From Anastatus disparis (taxonomy: Eukaryota > Arthropoda > Insecta > Hymenoptera > Eupelmidae): a DNA stretch of 64,000 nt. The first letter of the stretch is position 1; each line of letters starts with the position of its first letter. Under the pieces are notes generated by a model. It was not told the DNA's origin and searched no databases. It worked only from the letters and a program-made list of their open reading frames with translations. The stretch is taken from contig JAFFSR010000221.1 in NCBI GenBank assembly GCA_017163975.1, positions 6,820,001 through 6,884,000 on the forward strand, given 5' to 3'. Made by a program: the position numbers and the translations under genes. Shown piece after piece: positions 52,541 through 64,000 of this stretch.

Positions 52541-53420
52541 CAATTTCATTAAAAGTCATAAATTTATTTTTCATGGCGCATTATACGCATGAAAAATTGA
52601 ATCCTCTTAGAGTGCGCTTTTGCATACACATAGATATATGTATACATTCGGGAAAGTTGTTGTTTTCACTTGATACACTAGCTTTTTCTCTATACTATGA
52701 TTCCAACAATTCTCTTTACTCTGGGTATTACGGCTGGGACCATACGCATGCATTTTTCAAGCGACTTGTTGACGCTGCACACAGAGACACACAAGCATCA
52801 GCAGCAGCAGTAGTAGCGCTAACATTCAGTGCTAGTATATACAGCAGTAGTATATACGATGGCATAACATTTCGTCGAGCTATAACCCACTAGAATGTAT
52901 GTATATCTCAACGTTGCTGTTTCTCTGGTTTACCAAGCATAGCCTGCTATACATAGCCCATGGTATATATACCATATGGAATAGCAAGCACGCTTGCCTC
53001 TTTATTGTCGTATATACTGGGCTTGAGGTAAAAGGTATATACGGACGGGGGTTGGGAGGCTTGACTCTTCGCGCGCGAGAAAACAAATGTTCCACGAGCA
53101 CAAAACTCTTCTATAACATCAAGTAATACTAAGCGCGAACGACGAGATTCGAGTACTTTAGCAAGACTTTCATACTCTCTCTCTTCTTTTTTTCCTTTTT
53201 TTTTCTTCTTTTTTTACGCAACCTCGTGCTATGCATAGAAATTATTTTTGCTTTTTCTCTTTTTCGTTCTTTTTTCTTCTTCTTCTTTCTCTTCTTTTTA
53301 TAGTTACGTCTTCTGACTTTTCATTGTTCGTCTACTTTGAACTTGGTTTTAGTGCGAGAGAAATAAATTCAAGAACGCAAAAGCCTTTTGATGATCTAAC
53401 ATTGTTTATGAGGCTTAAGG
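52541..53420. other. Intronic island
   Basis: CAG run near 52800, repeated AGTATATACAGCAGTAGTAT near 52840, CGCGCG near 53070, then a T/C-rich block. No exon supported. Confidence 0.35.
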
Positions 53421-54730
53421 TATGAAAGCTTTTTTTACGAGGATTTAATTAGAGATGCGAAAAGACGTGAAATGTAAATTACAGTGTGGAGGTTCGTGTG
53501 AGAAATTAGAAAAATTTTCAAATTTTTTTTATAAGTTTAATTAATTATTACTTTATTTTATAACATGTGAGCTTGATCATTCTGTATTCCAATGGTATAT
53601 AAGAATTAAATTTAATATTTTTAAAAATATTTTAAATAAAATCAAAATTTATTGTTTCAAATAATTTCAACTGTATACAATGACATTTGAATAATGATTA
53701 TAAATTTACTTAGCTGGAGTAACATACGATGTTTTTGTTTGATTAAATTTCATTGAATTAACGCTCAGAAAAGGTTGTTGCTCCACTTTACCACTTACAA
53801 GACGGTAATACATTCCTCGCATCCATGCCTTTTCACCTGAAGCTTAACAAAAGGAATGTTCCTTTTATGCATAGGGGAAAAAAAATGTAGGATCATTAAA
53901 AGCTCCTCGGCCGAATTATTTTTCTGCACTAAATTCAAGATATATAAGGTGAGTGCTGAAAATGAGTTTGCCGAGGAAAAAAAAGAAATCTTTAAAAAAA
54001 TTTCATAATTATTCACTTTTATTTTTAAAACGTATCAATTTTTACATTAGAAATGCTGGGAATTAAAAATTAATAGTGTCACGAGGGTGAATAAAATATT
54101 TAAATAATAATGATCAAAAGTAGAACAATTAGGAACGGATCTTGATATAATAAAACGTAATTATTAGAATCTTATTATAAAACACTTTTTTTATTGAAAT
54201 ATTGATTTTATAATTTCCAATAAAGAGAAAACATCTTAAATTCATAATACTAATTTAATACTAACTTCAGCTTGCAAGTGCGATTAAATATATTATAAGT
54301 CGGATTGATTAACCTTATTCAATCTTCGTGTAATTTGAATATTGCAAATTGGTAAAAACTATATGCATAATAAAATGAAATTATTATGAGCAAGGAAAAG
54401 CTTTTAAATGTATAAATTTTTTTCAATTATGCATTCTGCAGTTTTTGAGTACAAAAGAAATTTTCACCTTCGTAGTTTTACATTTTTTAAAAGATTAAAT
54501 AAAGTACAAATGTACCTTCGGAAACTGGGTTAAGCAAAATAATTATGAGTAACAAAATTTTAATACTGTAAGAGCTTGCGCAAACAAGTGATTGAGAAGG
54601 AGAAAAAAAAACAATTTTAAAATATTGGATAAAAAAAATATTCTCCTATAATGTAATCCAATTAAAAATCAACGTGACATAAATTCAAACGAAAATAAAG
54701 ATATACTTTTAAACATTTGCCTTGAATGTT
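53421..54730. other. AT-rich intronic spacer
   Basis: A consensus-like donor, AAG|GTGAGT, occurs at 53949 on the + strand without a convincing upstream acceptor. Otherwise nothing. Confidence 0.45.
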
Positions 54731-55670
54731 TGGGTAATCGAAAAGACTTGCTTACATTAGAGTCGATATAGAGAAACGAATGTTGTGCTTTGTTTCTGTT
54801 AGCTATTTTAGAAATTCACGGCTTTGGCCAAAGATAAATAAAGGTAAAAAGGCCCGCGTGCATGCACGCCTCCGCAGAATGGTTGCTTTAACCATTCGTT
54901 ATAAAAACTCTTACATATATATAGGTATAAATGTATATATATAGAGGAGTATGTGAACACTACGTGTTTTATCATGTGTGGTTGGCGGCATTCCAGCATA
55001 CCCGCGTATATACTCTCCCTTTCTCTCTTTCTCTCGCCGTTTGCCACATTGCCATTCGCGAGCATTTTGGTATTTGTTGGTTTCCGTCTCGTTAGGCGGA
55101 AAATCTATTTCTTTTCCGTCTCACGCCGCATAAATCGCCAGGCGCGCGCAAAACGTTCCAACCCATTCGGCCGGCTACGCGTGGAAAATTGCTACAACTT
55201 TTGCAAACGGAGATTTAGATATATACGCTTGTGTTATTTTATTTTATTCTTCTTTTTTATTTTATTTTTTTTCATTTTTTTTTCTCCGTGTAAGCATGGA
55301 AAGAAAAAAAAGGCACAGTTTCAATTAAGCCATTGTTACACGGAGCATTAAGCGATTCCGTTTTGGTCGATGGATTATCGAAATATACAAATTGTTCAGA
55401 AGGATATTTCTGTTTATTTTTTTTTCAGCCCTGTTTTGAGGCTGTATAGGAATTGTACGAAGAATTGTACTTTAATTAGTTTAGGAAAAGAGGGGAAGGG
55501 GGTGGGGTTGGTCTGTAATTATACTGTGAAAATCAATGGAACGTTCAGGATAGATAGGAACGAGGAAATGGGATGTTATTAATGCGTTTATAATTGGACC
55601 GATGTTTTAGTGATCTTGATGTATCGCTGCGAAGTGAACTGCTTTGCACATTTGAGAATGATGTATTAAT
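54731..55670. other. Intronic island
   Basis: CpG-rich centre (CATAAATCGCCAGGCGCGCG near 55128), CT-rich run near 55010-55040 and a T-rich block. The 132-codon + frame here starts at a non-conserved Met and turns Phe-rich; not called. Confidence 0.35.
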
Positions 55671-55867
55671 ACCAGAAGCAACAAAGGGAAACATTGCAAT
55701 TTCGGACGATTCGAATCGTTCTATAAATCATTTTAAATTTTCCACGTCTAATTTTATAACTTAATCGAAATGCCATTTATGAAATGCAATCCATCTTTTT
55801 TATAATCAACGACCAGATTTGCCCTTTTAAATAGTTTTCAATCGCATAAGTCAGCGAACTTCGATAC

Positions 55868-55990
55868 GTTATTTAACGTGCTGTCAGCTGGCAACAGAGA
55901 CAATAAGCCAAAAATTCCGAGAGAAGGTATCGAACTTGGTCCATCAAATTACTAGTTTTGCGCCTCGGCCTCTTAAGTCATTGAACCCTT
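55868..55990 (-). mobile_element. tRNA-derived SINE, copy 2 (related, degenerate or truncated)
   Basis: On the - strand the head carries an A box at 55963-55980 (TGACTTAAGAGGCCGAGG) and a B box at 55926-55937 (AAGTTCGATACC), 44 nt apart from start to start as in a tRNA. After CTCTCGG, shared with copy 1, comes a shorter body that ends with ACGTTAAATAA, also shared with the 3' end of copy 1. There is no A tail. Both copies lie on the - strand. The shared 3' motif suggests the same family, or families using the same LINE partner. Confidence 0.55.
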
Positions 55991-58600
55991 ATACTTAAAA
56001 ATCTATTTTTCCAATCGTATGCGTATTAACATACAAAAATAGACTTTCCCTAAGACTCATTATAAACTCTAATTTGAGCTTATGAAATTGATTTAAAGTT
56101 AATAATTGTTAATGACCTATAATCGCGTTTATTATTATTTTGACAAATAATAATGAAAAGTAATAGATTGTCAAATCGAACTTATCGAATAATAACTATC
56201 ACCGAACTTTTTATTGTTTAAATTAAAAATTAAAATGAACAAGATTTATCCGAAAGCTAATGAATTATATTTCTGTATTATTTCGAAACGATTATCAAAA
56301 ATGACATGGAATCATGAAAAATAAAAAGGAAAATGTGTTTTTAATAAAAACGAATTTCCTCCTAAAAAGTAGGTATTAAAAAGTTGAGAAGTTAATTGGG
56401 TATACTACTTATTATGATAAAGTTTTAGACATTCATCCAGAAGTAGTATTAGTCAATATTAAAAAAAAATGATAAATTATTATCGAAAAGTTACTACTTT
56501 AATACCAATAATTATCATGCAAACCTAAACAATCTTCGTTAAATAGTTATCTAAATAAATCGTCCCGTAAATAAAGAACAAACAAAAATACGCTAGAGTT
56601 ATTAGCACATATTTGAAAAGTTCAACTTTTATCATGAAAAAATTGAAAAAACCTGTTTTTCAAAAGTTCAAAAATCAATATCCAATTCAAACGCATAAAA
56701 AAAATTATGATTTAACCTCCACCTTTTTATTCGAAAAACACAAAAAATAAACTGTATTCAATCAGCTTGTGCAACTATTCAAAAGAAACGAAAGTGCATA
56801 CATAGATATATTTTTAATTCTAATATTATAAAAAGTATTAGAATACCATTTTTAAAACAATATTTTTCTTTCTTACAAGGTTGACTCTGTTAAGAACAAA
56901 AAAAATTCTTATGAACCTTTCGGAATCGATTATATTTTATAACAAAACACCTTAAACTAACATTGATCGCGATAACACTCAGAAACGCATTATTCATTTC
57001 ATTGAAATCTAGGTATTGCATGATTTATAGTACGTGACAGTAGGTCATTTCATAGAACGTGTAAATGACAGCTTATCTTTGAATGTTTACAAATTACCAG
57101 TGTCACTAAATACAAAGATTCTTTCTTTGTCTGTGTAATGCACTATTAGCTCTTTCTACCTCTGTAAATTGATGAGTAAATAATGTTTGCTATTCTGTTA
57201 ATAAAACTACTACAGATTTACACAGATAACCTACATTTTTCTTCTATTTTTTAAGTTCAATAAAGAATCTAGATTTATCAACACCAATTACTTTTAGAAC
57301 GAGAAATAAAATTTAATCAAATCGAAACTTTTTTTCATTAACGATTTGATAGGAATTCTATTGCATTTAAAAAATCATGACTCAAAGAATTTTGGATGTT
57401 TCCAATGAACACGTTATTTATTGATAACTGAAAGTAAATTCGTTGGAATTCTATTGTATCAACAGTATTTTAAAGAATGAAAATTCTGTTTACTTTAAAA
57501 AAAAAAATCAAACGGAACAGATAATAAACAAATTGCGATGTATAATTCGTTAACAATGATGTATAGCGTCTGTTTAATGAAAATTCAATAAAATTTTTGA
57601 GAAAAATAAAAAATGATGAACGACGAAGTTAAATTACTCTGATAACAATTGCAAACAAAATTCATCATGAAGCCATTTAAAAAAAAAACCTCTTGAAAAG
57701 CCAACTGAGCTTTGTAATACCAAAATTTTTCAAATTATTTTTAAAGTAGATGGATATTGAACATATTTTTTAAAATATTATAAATTGGTACAAATAAGTA
57801 TATCTGTATATATAGCGCGTATAAATTTTTATGTGCAGATATTTTTCAAACATTATACTTCACCCCCTAATATCTCAAAATATGTTTCTATAATTTCGAA
57901 TTTATTTTATGCCTGCATAAAAGTTCTTTCATTAAAACGCAAAATAATATCGTGCCGAAAATCGCATTAAATTAAAAATAATAATTCTTTTTTTTAATCT
58001 ATACATTTTGAATAAATTCATAAAAGAAAAATTTTGTCAAAGTAGGAAAATATTTTATAAAAATAAAGTATATTTTGGAATGTAACATATGATTTTTTAA
58101 AAACATTTGCATAAAAATGTATTTATTCTTACGTAAGTATACATTCCTGTATAAATTTTATACATATTTAAACTTTTATGTTATGATTTCAAAATTTAAT
58201 GTTCAAATATTTATACGAAATTTTGGAAATTGGGCTGATTTTAAATTACCTGTTTATCAAAATTTAAAAATTTTAAATCATCACTGTTGATCTTGTGCTG
58301 CAAAAAATATTTTATAAAATTTTCTAAAAAAAAATAAACTTAAAAATGTTTTTCATATATAATATTATAAAAAATTTTAAGTAAAATTCAGAGAGTTATA
58401 CAAGTATTCTACAACTTTTTCAAATACTTTTCATTATAATTTAATTTTCTTTTGTGAATTTAATTTTTTTTTTTGCTTTTTGGATCAACAAAACTTTTAT
58501 ATTACTAAATTAAAAAATTTATCCGGAAAAAATTTTATTGAATATCCTTATATTATTATTAATGGTAATAGTAGCTGAAGGGTAGGTTTTCTGATAGTTT
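55991..58600. other. AT-rich intronic spacer
   Basis: No supported feature. Confidence 0.5.
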
Positions 58601-58613
58601 TTATTGTTAAATA

Positions 58614-58963
58614 TTGGGATCTGACATGGGGGCGTGGTCTAAGCTAAGATGGCGTACCATAGTATACAATTTACATTGTCATATATGGAGCAAGTACCTA
58701 TTTTTGTTAATTATGAATATTTCTGTACTATTGGGCAGATACTAATCCTACCAAACGTTATTTTATAAAAGATGAACAAGTTTTCAGAGCAGGACATATA
58801 ATAAAATACGTTAAAAATAACAAAAATATCGGTGATATAATAACCTTTTCACGCAAGACATACAAGAACATACAAGTCGCATCAACGAACGCTTTCTGCT
58901 TGTATGCTACTATTCGTTCAGATTTTATCCACCAGAGAGCGTCTGGTCTATGTCAGATCCCAA
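58614..58963. mobile_element. 350-bp MITE of Tc1/mariner type
   Basis: The ends are perfect 14-bp terminal inverted repeats: TTGGGATCTGACAT at 58614-58627 and its complement at 58950-58963. Each end is flanked by TA (58612-58613 and 58964-58965), the duplication that Tc1/mariner transposases make. The interior has no open frame able to encode a transposase, so it is non-autonomous. It lies in the large intron about 2.8 kb before the mini-exon. Subterminal parts are more GC-rich (GGGGGCGTGG, ACCAGAGAGCGTCTGG). Confidence 0.75.
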
Positions 58964-58965
58964 TA

Positions 58966-59420
58966 GTGCTTAAAGAAATATTCAATGGATGTTTTTTGGA
59001 TATTTTATCAATATTTTCTTGTAGTATTTTACACAAATATCATTTTTATAAATAATCAAATAAATAAAGTCAAAAAAGATTTTAAATCAATTTGATCTTT
59101 TTACTGATTCAGAAAAAGAAGTCAGTTTATTCTTCCTTTGTTCTTTTTTGAAGATTTTTAAAAAGTTACGATCTAATACTTGAACACGTGTTTACGGTAA
59201 CTAAAATAAGATTTCTGTAACATATGTAGCTTTCCTGAATTCAACAAACTTTTTCCAATGGAAAATTTTTAATTTATTACCTTTGTTACTTATAAAATTA
59301 TAAGAATTCCTTTGCTAAGCTCTTTCCTACGTGAAATTAGCATAGAATCATTCGTCAATATTGAAGCATATTATTTATTTACATGAAACTAAAATCAAAA
59401 CGCTTCGTTTAACATAGTAC
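58966..59420. other. AT-rich intronic spacer
   Basis: No supported feature. Confidence 0.5.
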
Positions 59421-60045
59421 CCTACATCACCGACAACAGCTTTCTCTTTCCCCTAAATCTTCCAAAACGTGACGTAATTTCCATAAATAGAAAAAGAAGA
59501 GAAAGAGTATAAAAAAAATTTTTACTACTGCCATATCGTAAATTCGATTCAAGCATTGGACGGCATGGTGCGCGCTAAAACAACGTGTATATGTGCATTC
59601 TGCCTCTTCTTCTATATACATGTATATATATATATTAGAGCCCCATTCATCAAGAATTCCAAGCGGGCTATTCTTACGCGTTGCAACAGCAGCAGTAGCA
59701 GCAGTAGAACAGTTCTCTTTCTCTTTCTCATCAGGCATTCATTTGCACAATGCCCCCTAAACCCAACATCGCAAAGTAGGAAGTCGCGTGCATGTGACGT
59801 AACACGTAAGCGAATTTCGTTAGGAGAAATTAGCGCGCGCGGGCGAGCGTTTCACGAATACACACAGAAACATATACATATACACATAAGCTTTTCTCTT
59901 CTCTTGTTCCTCTCTTCCCTTGCTTCTATCTCTTCTACCCTGGAGATTCGAATGAGAGAGAAAGAGCCTCACGGCAAGCCAGCTTACTATATACTACTTT
60001 GCTTTTACTATTCTAAGCACGTATCTGCCGACTGAACGGCCGTAA
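59421..60045. other. Intronic island
   Basis: CAG run, TATATATA, CpG cluster near 59830 (GCGCGCGCGGGCGAGCG). The 159-codon + frame is Ser- and Phe-rich low complexity; not called. Confidence 0.35.
59684..59708. repeat. Imperfect (CAG)n run
   Basis: CAACAGCAGCAGTAGCAGCA and similar. Comparable short CAG runs are at 42100-42118 and 52797-52815, each inside a GC-richer intronic island. Confidence 0.7.
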
Positions 60046-61450
60046 CCCCTTTCGTTGAACCTTTTCTTCTCTTTCGTCTTTTGCTCTGTTATATACCCTA
60101 CCCCCACAAGCCCTCCCTCTCTCTTGGTTTGACAAAACGACACTCGGTTCCTCTTTTACTTCCTTTTTTTTACACTTAAATGAAGATCCCTTCTAATACT
60201 TTGTTCTCCTATAGTCTATAGTTGTTCTCTTTTTCCAAAAAACTTCGTCCTTTCTTCTTCGTTGGCTTCTTGTTTCCGTGTATATCTTTTGTTTTCTTTT
60301 GTCTCTATTTAGTCTTATTTTAGTTTCTCTACTGTTTTCTTGCTGTCTAACCTGTACTTCATTCTTGTTCTCATTTTACGTCTTTTCTTTTTTCTTTTTT
60401 ATTTTTTCTTCAAAACTTCACGGTGTGTCATTGATGGTTTCTCATTTCTACAGTACTATTTTATCTTTTTGTTTTCTCTATGCTTGTTCTTTGAGTTTTA
60501 TTTTTGTTCGTTATTTGTTTTTTTAATTAAAAACGGATGGCTTGAAATTTAAAAAAACGCTGCCAAGTGCTTTGGCGGAATGCTTTCTCATAGAGCTCTT
60601 TGAGTTTCATTATTTTTATTTTTTAAATGTGATTTTAATATAAAAATTGTCCACATGTTTTTTCATTTTGTACTTTATAAATTAATATATATTATTCCTT
60701 CAACATTTTGTTTGGTTAAATGTTAGCTTTAAAGTTTTAATTTTTTCTTAGCTAGCCTTATATGTCTTTATTTTTTGTTATCTTGTGATTCTTTCGTATC
60801 TTTAATTTACAAAATTTTATCCAAAAATACAGCTACGCAAAATTTTTAAAACTTGATAACCAAATAAGAAAAATTTTTTCTCGTACTTTACGTAAAAGAT
60901 AATTTTTTAAATTTTAAATTTTTAAAAAAAACTACGCTAAATCTAGTTCCTACAAACCCTTTACTAAACAAAAAAAAAAAAATTTCACAAAATCCATAAA
61001 AAATCTAACATAACAAATTTAAATTTAATCTTTAAAACTTTCTTCTTCTTTAAAATTTTAAAAGCTCTAAAAAAACACCTAACTTTTAAAATTCCCTTTG
61101 CAGTCAAATTGTTTACTTACATAAAAAATTTTAAATCTATCAACACTTTTCCTAAAAATTATAGTTGGTTAACCAAGAAATTCCCTTCCAACCTCATAAA
61201 AAAAATTTTTTTACCAAATTAAATCACACTTTTACTAAATACAAAAAAAATTATGTTAAACCGCCATTGTTAATTTCCCTCATACTTACAAAAAAAAAAA
61301 AAACTTTTTTTTTTTTAAAAAAAAAAACACTAACAACCCCACACATCAAAATTCTTCTGTTCTCATCCACTAACTTCATACACCACACACCACACACACC
61401 ACAACAACAGACATTTTCTGAAACCACTTTTTCGACTCACTGGTCATATT
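60046..61450 (+). other. Strand-asymmetric tract (T/C-rich then A/C-rich, G-poor)
   Basis: 60046-60540 is T- and C-rich. 60900-61450 is A- and C-rich and almost free of G: I counted about 104 C and 15 G in 60961-61440. It holds A/T homopolymer blocks at 61289-61327 and an ACACCACACACC run near 61381. It ends about 290 bp before the mini-exon. The frame 61165-61458 is low complexity. Confidence 0.7.
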
Positions 61451-61740
61451 ACAATTAAAAAAATAAAAAATTTTTTTACGATACAATTCTATGAAAGCAA
61501 AAGTAACGTTAACTTTTGTGTTTCCATTTTTACAAAAAAATCTTTTTATCAGAATTGAAGAATTGTGCCCTAATTGTTACCTTAATATATCTACATTTTT
61601 TGGAAGGTTATATATCATACATTTTGTAAAGGTGCTATAATAAATTTAAAGCTTCACAATGTTTTTTAAATTTGAAATCATATAAATTTTTTAGTACGAT
61701 CTATTAAATATGTATCTAATCCAATTTTCTTTTGTTTCAG

Positions 61741-61782
61741 GTAAGATCCAGAGTCATAATTTATTGAAACATATTTCCGAAC
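61741..61782 (+). CDS. In-frame 42-nt mini-exon, probable second coding exon of the same gene
   Basis: Seen: a pyrimidine-rich tract ending TTTTGTTTCAG lies immediately before 61741 and a strong donor, GTAAGTGA, starts at 61783. The exon is 42 nt. Two frames contain stops (TGA in one, TAA in the other). The only open frame takes two bases first, which is what the phase-1 donor at 31956 requires. The join makes a Gly codon followed by KIQSHNLLKHISE, and one base (C) is left for the next exon, so the phase is unchanged and skipping this exon would keep the frame. Inference: this is the segment just after the signal peptide of the 31860 gene, possibly alternatively spliced. The sequence is too short to assign a family, and other exons could lie in the intervening intron. 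Confidence 0.5.
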
Positions 61783-62739
61783 GTAAGTGAAATTTTAATA
61801 ATATAAGATTTAATTTATGAGCAACTTCGAATAATCAACAATGAAATTTATTGTTTAATATACGTTATCGATGAAATTCCTTAGACACCACCCTGACAAG
61901 AATTAAATATGAATACGATGTAAATAAAAAATGCATTACAACTGAAAAGATGAATGATATTAATTAGAACTCTATTTGAATTTTTTTTGTGAAAATGTTA
62001 AATGTCAAATTTTATACATCACCTGGTGTTTTTTAGTAAACATAAAAGCTCGATGCTTCAATTTTTTAATTACCACGTATTGTCAATTGACCAAGAAAAC
62101 TTATCTCTAAAACGATTCTTAATATCCTTCTATAAGTAAAATAAATGAAAAGCATTCTCCTCGATGTAATACATTAATCTTTCACAATACTTGCAGCGTG
62201 AGAAAAATAATGAAACTTACAATGTTGGATAACTGACAACATATTCGCTTAACATCCGTACACAACTTCAGAACTTGATTCTTGTGTATAAGGAAAAGGA
62301 TAAATGCAATGGCAACAGCTGAAAGAGCTATCCTTTCCTCATCTCCCATCCAAATCTTCCTTCCCTTGTTTCTCTTTTGTACTATTACTACTGCTACTGC
62401 TGCTGCTACTACTACTGCTTTTACTACTACTAGTAACACGGATTGCCAGAAATCCTTCGTCTAGTTCTCTCATCCCTATCCTATTTCCTCTTTGCAACGA
62501 AACAAAGCTCATAAAATCATGTCCCAATATATGTTCCGTCTTTCGTCTTATTTCTATAAAGAAATATATCATTAGTTTTTTACCCTTTCCTTCAAGCTAT
62601 ATCTCTTGGATCTTCGATTTGGTCTTTTTTATCTCATATAAAATGTGACATCTCGGAAAATTTGTTATTATTTTCTTTCTAGAACTATTTAACTTTTGTA
62701 CGTTTTGACAAACTACTTACAAATATAAATATTATACCT
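61783..62739. other. Probable next intron, left part
   Basis: Begins with the GTAAGT donor. AT-rich, with the trinucleotide run at 62382-62431. No exon supported. Confidence 0.4.
62382..62431. repeat. Imperfect (ACT/GCT)n trinucleotide run
   Basis: About 50 bp of mixed ACT and GCT units, 600 bp after the mini-exon. All three frames are open on both strands across it, which generates short poly-Leu, poly-Ser and poly-Val/Ala frames; none has exon borders. Confidence 0.8.
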
Positions 62740-63260
62740 TTGCAAAGTCCACAAGGTCTATAGCGATGTTTCTATTTATCTTACGTGCACGTGCGTACGG
62801 TAAGAGGATTCAATAAAGCTTTACGAATAAGCACTCTGTAGTAGTAATACGATGAAAACGAGCTTGGAAATAGCCAAGATATTACACGCGCATATACATA
62901 TGCTCGCACATCAGAGCCCTTCGTACATATACCTATTTTAAGTATAAGAGAGGAAATTCTATTGCTTTTAATATGGTACCTATTGCAACCTCCTCGTACT
63001 TACGTGTACAATTTGATCATTCGCATAAGTGACCACTTAGCTTTCTTCAAGAGCATTTGCCGCACCAGAAATATTATTTAGGATTTAATGCGACTGCTAT
63101 ATTGTTCATTGCTATCCCAAGGACGAATTGAAACGAGGCAACCGTAATAATCGAGAATGGATAAGCTAAACTCTAGAGTAATTATAGTCCCTTATGTGCG
63201 TGTGTAGATGTCTGTATTTGTGCGCACGTGGATAAATACGAGTTAGCGTACTAAACTAAA
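62740..63260. other. Island in the probable next intron
   Basis: CpG-containing, with ACGTGCACGTGCGTACGG near 62784. No exon supported; 63260-64000 beyond it is AT-rich and featureless. Confidence 0.35.
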
Positions 63261-64000
63261 CTGGGAAAGTACAAGGAAATTTTCAATCTTTTACTGTCAT
63301 TATTCTGCATCAAATAAAAATCATCCTCCCATTATCCAGTTTTACTTCGTAAATAAATTTTGTACGTATAATAAAATGTTTTTTATTACGATAATATAAA
63401 ATATGGAAATTAAATATGCAATTATGCATATTTTATTACGCATTTGGGTATAATAAAGTAAAAAATAATGGAGAACACATTAAAGGAACCTTCGAAAGAT
63501 ATTATTTTCTTTAATCGATTAATTTTACATGAGAAGAAAATGTTTTGAAATATGTACATTATATTAATATTATAAAAGATTTTTTCTCAAAAAATATGAA
63601 AATGTTTTAAAGTACTTTTTTCTATTGAAAATTATAATTTACAATTTTAATTTTGTATTTTTATGTGAAAAAATCTTTTATGAAAACAATACTACCAATT
63701 TCTAAAAATAGGATTTCATATTACCTAAATTTTTAATAAATTCAAATGTCCCAGCGAACTTTTTGCAAGAGATAGAATTTTTTAATTATTTATAAACACC
63801 ACATATACAGTAAATTTTTACGTTGACATTTTTTATAATTTTTTTTAAGCTTATACATGTTTTAACATGCTCGAAAAGGTTTGCGACAAAAATTAACTTT
63901 GAAATGCAAATAAGTTTTCTAAAATTTTTCTGGAATAAAAATGTATAAAAAAGCATTAAGGTTTTTTATGCAATGTGTAATAAGACAGTACACATTGACA

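Larger units (their letters stand above)
31957..61740 (+). other. Apparent 29.8-kb intron between the signal-peptide exon and the mini-exon
   Basis: Bounded by GTGAGT at 31957 and a pyrimidine tract plus CAG ending at 61740. No open frame inside it looks like a conserved domain. It has the same spacer/island mosaic as the upstream DNA, plus one SINE, one MITE and a skewed tract, all entered separately. Long first introns like this are common in insect neural and developmental genes and often carry enhancers; that is family-level knowledge, not shown here. Further unrecognised exons may exist inside. Confidence 0.45.

Noticed and set aside
58931..58945. CTCF-like core in the MITE end
   Set aside because: Differs at the important central G and at the last position; weaker than the 11669 match.
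59556..60035. 159-codon frame on the + strand
   Set aside because: Runs through a CAG repeat and T/C-rich simple sequence; no domain, no splice borders.

Overview
The window looks like a piece of an AT-rich insect nuclear genome. It has no operons, no ribosome binding sites and no long intact coding frames. It does have GT-AG splice signals, very long non-coding stretches, Pol III tRNA-derived SINEs, a TA-flanked MITE and many microsatellites. CpG is not depleted in the more GC-rich patches, which fits Hymenoptera (bee, ant or parasitoid wasp); that placement is inference from composition only.

I can support one protein-coding gene, on the + strand, and only partly. A leader with several upstream ORFs (about 30740-31859) runs into a first coding exon (31860-31956) that encodes a signal peptide and ends at a GTGAGT donor. 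After an apparent intron of 29,784 bp, a 42-nt mini-exon (61741-61782) lies between a pyrimidine tract ending in CAG and a GTAAGT donor. Its three frames give two with stops and one open, and the open one is the one the first exon's phase requires. The gene continues past the right edge. The product should be secreted or membrane-targeted; I cannot name it.

Layout: 1-30.7 kb is upstream or intergenic DNA. It alternates AT-rich spacer with islands of 0.3-1 kb that are more complex and richer in G+C, carrying GA/CT runs, CpGs and alternating purine-pyrimidine tracts. It also holds a (CA)49 microsatellite, a 32-bp RNA-foldable hairpin at 13.6 kb, a SINE at 15.6-15.8 kb and a probable interrupted SINE at 16.1-16.6 kb. 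31.96-61.74 kb is the large intron with the same mosaic, plus a second SINE (55.9 kb), a 350-bp Tc1/mariner-type MITE (58.6 kb) and a strand-asymmetric tract (60.0-61.45 kb) where C greatly outnumbers G. 61.8-64 kb is probably the next intron.

No rRNA, functional tRNA, CRISPR array, transposase gene or viral gene was recognised. Almost all computed open frames here are low-complexity translations of simple repeats or of homopurine/homopyrimidine tracts, and several of the longest have no ATG.
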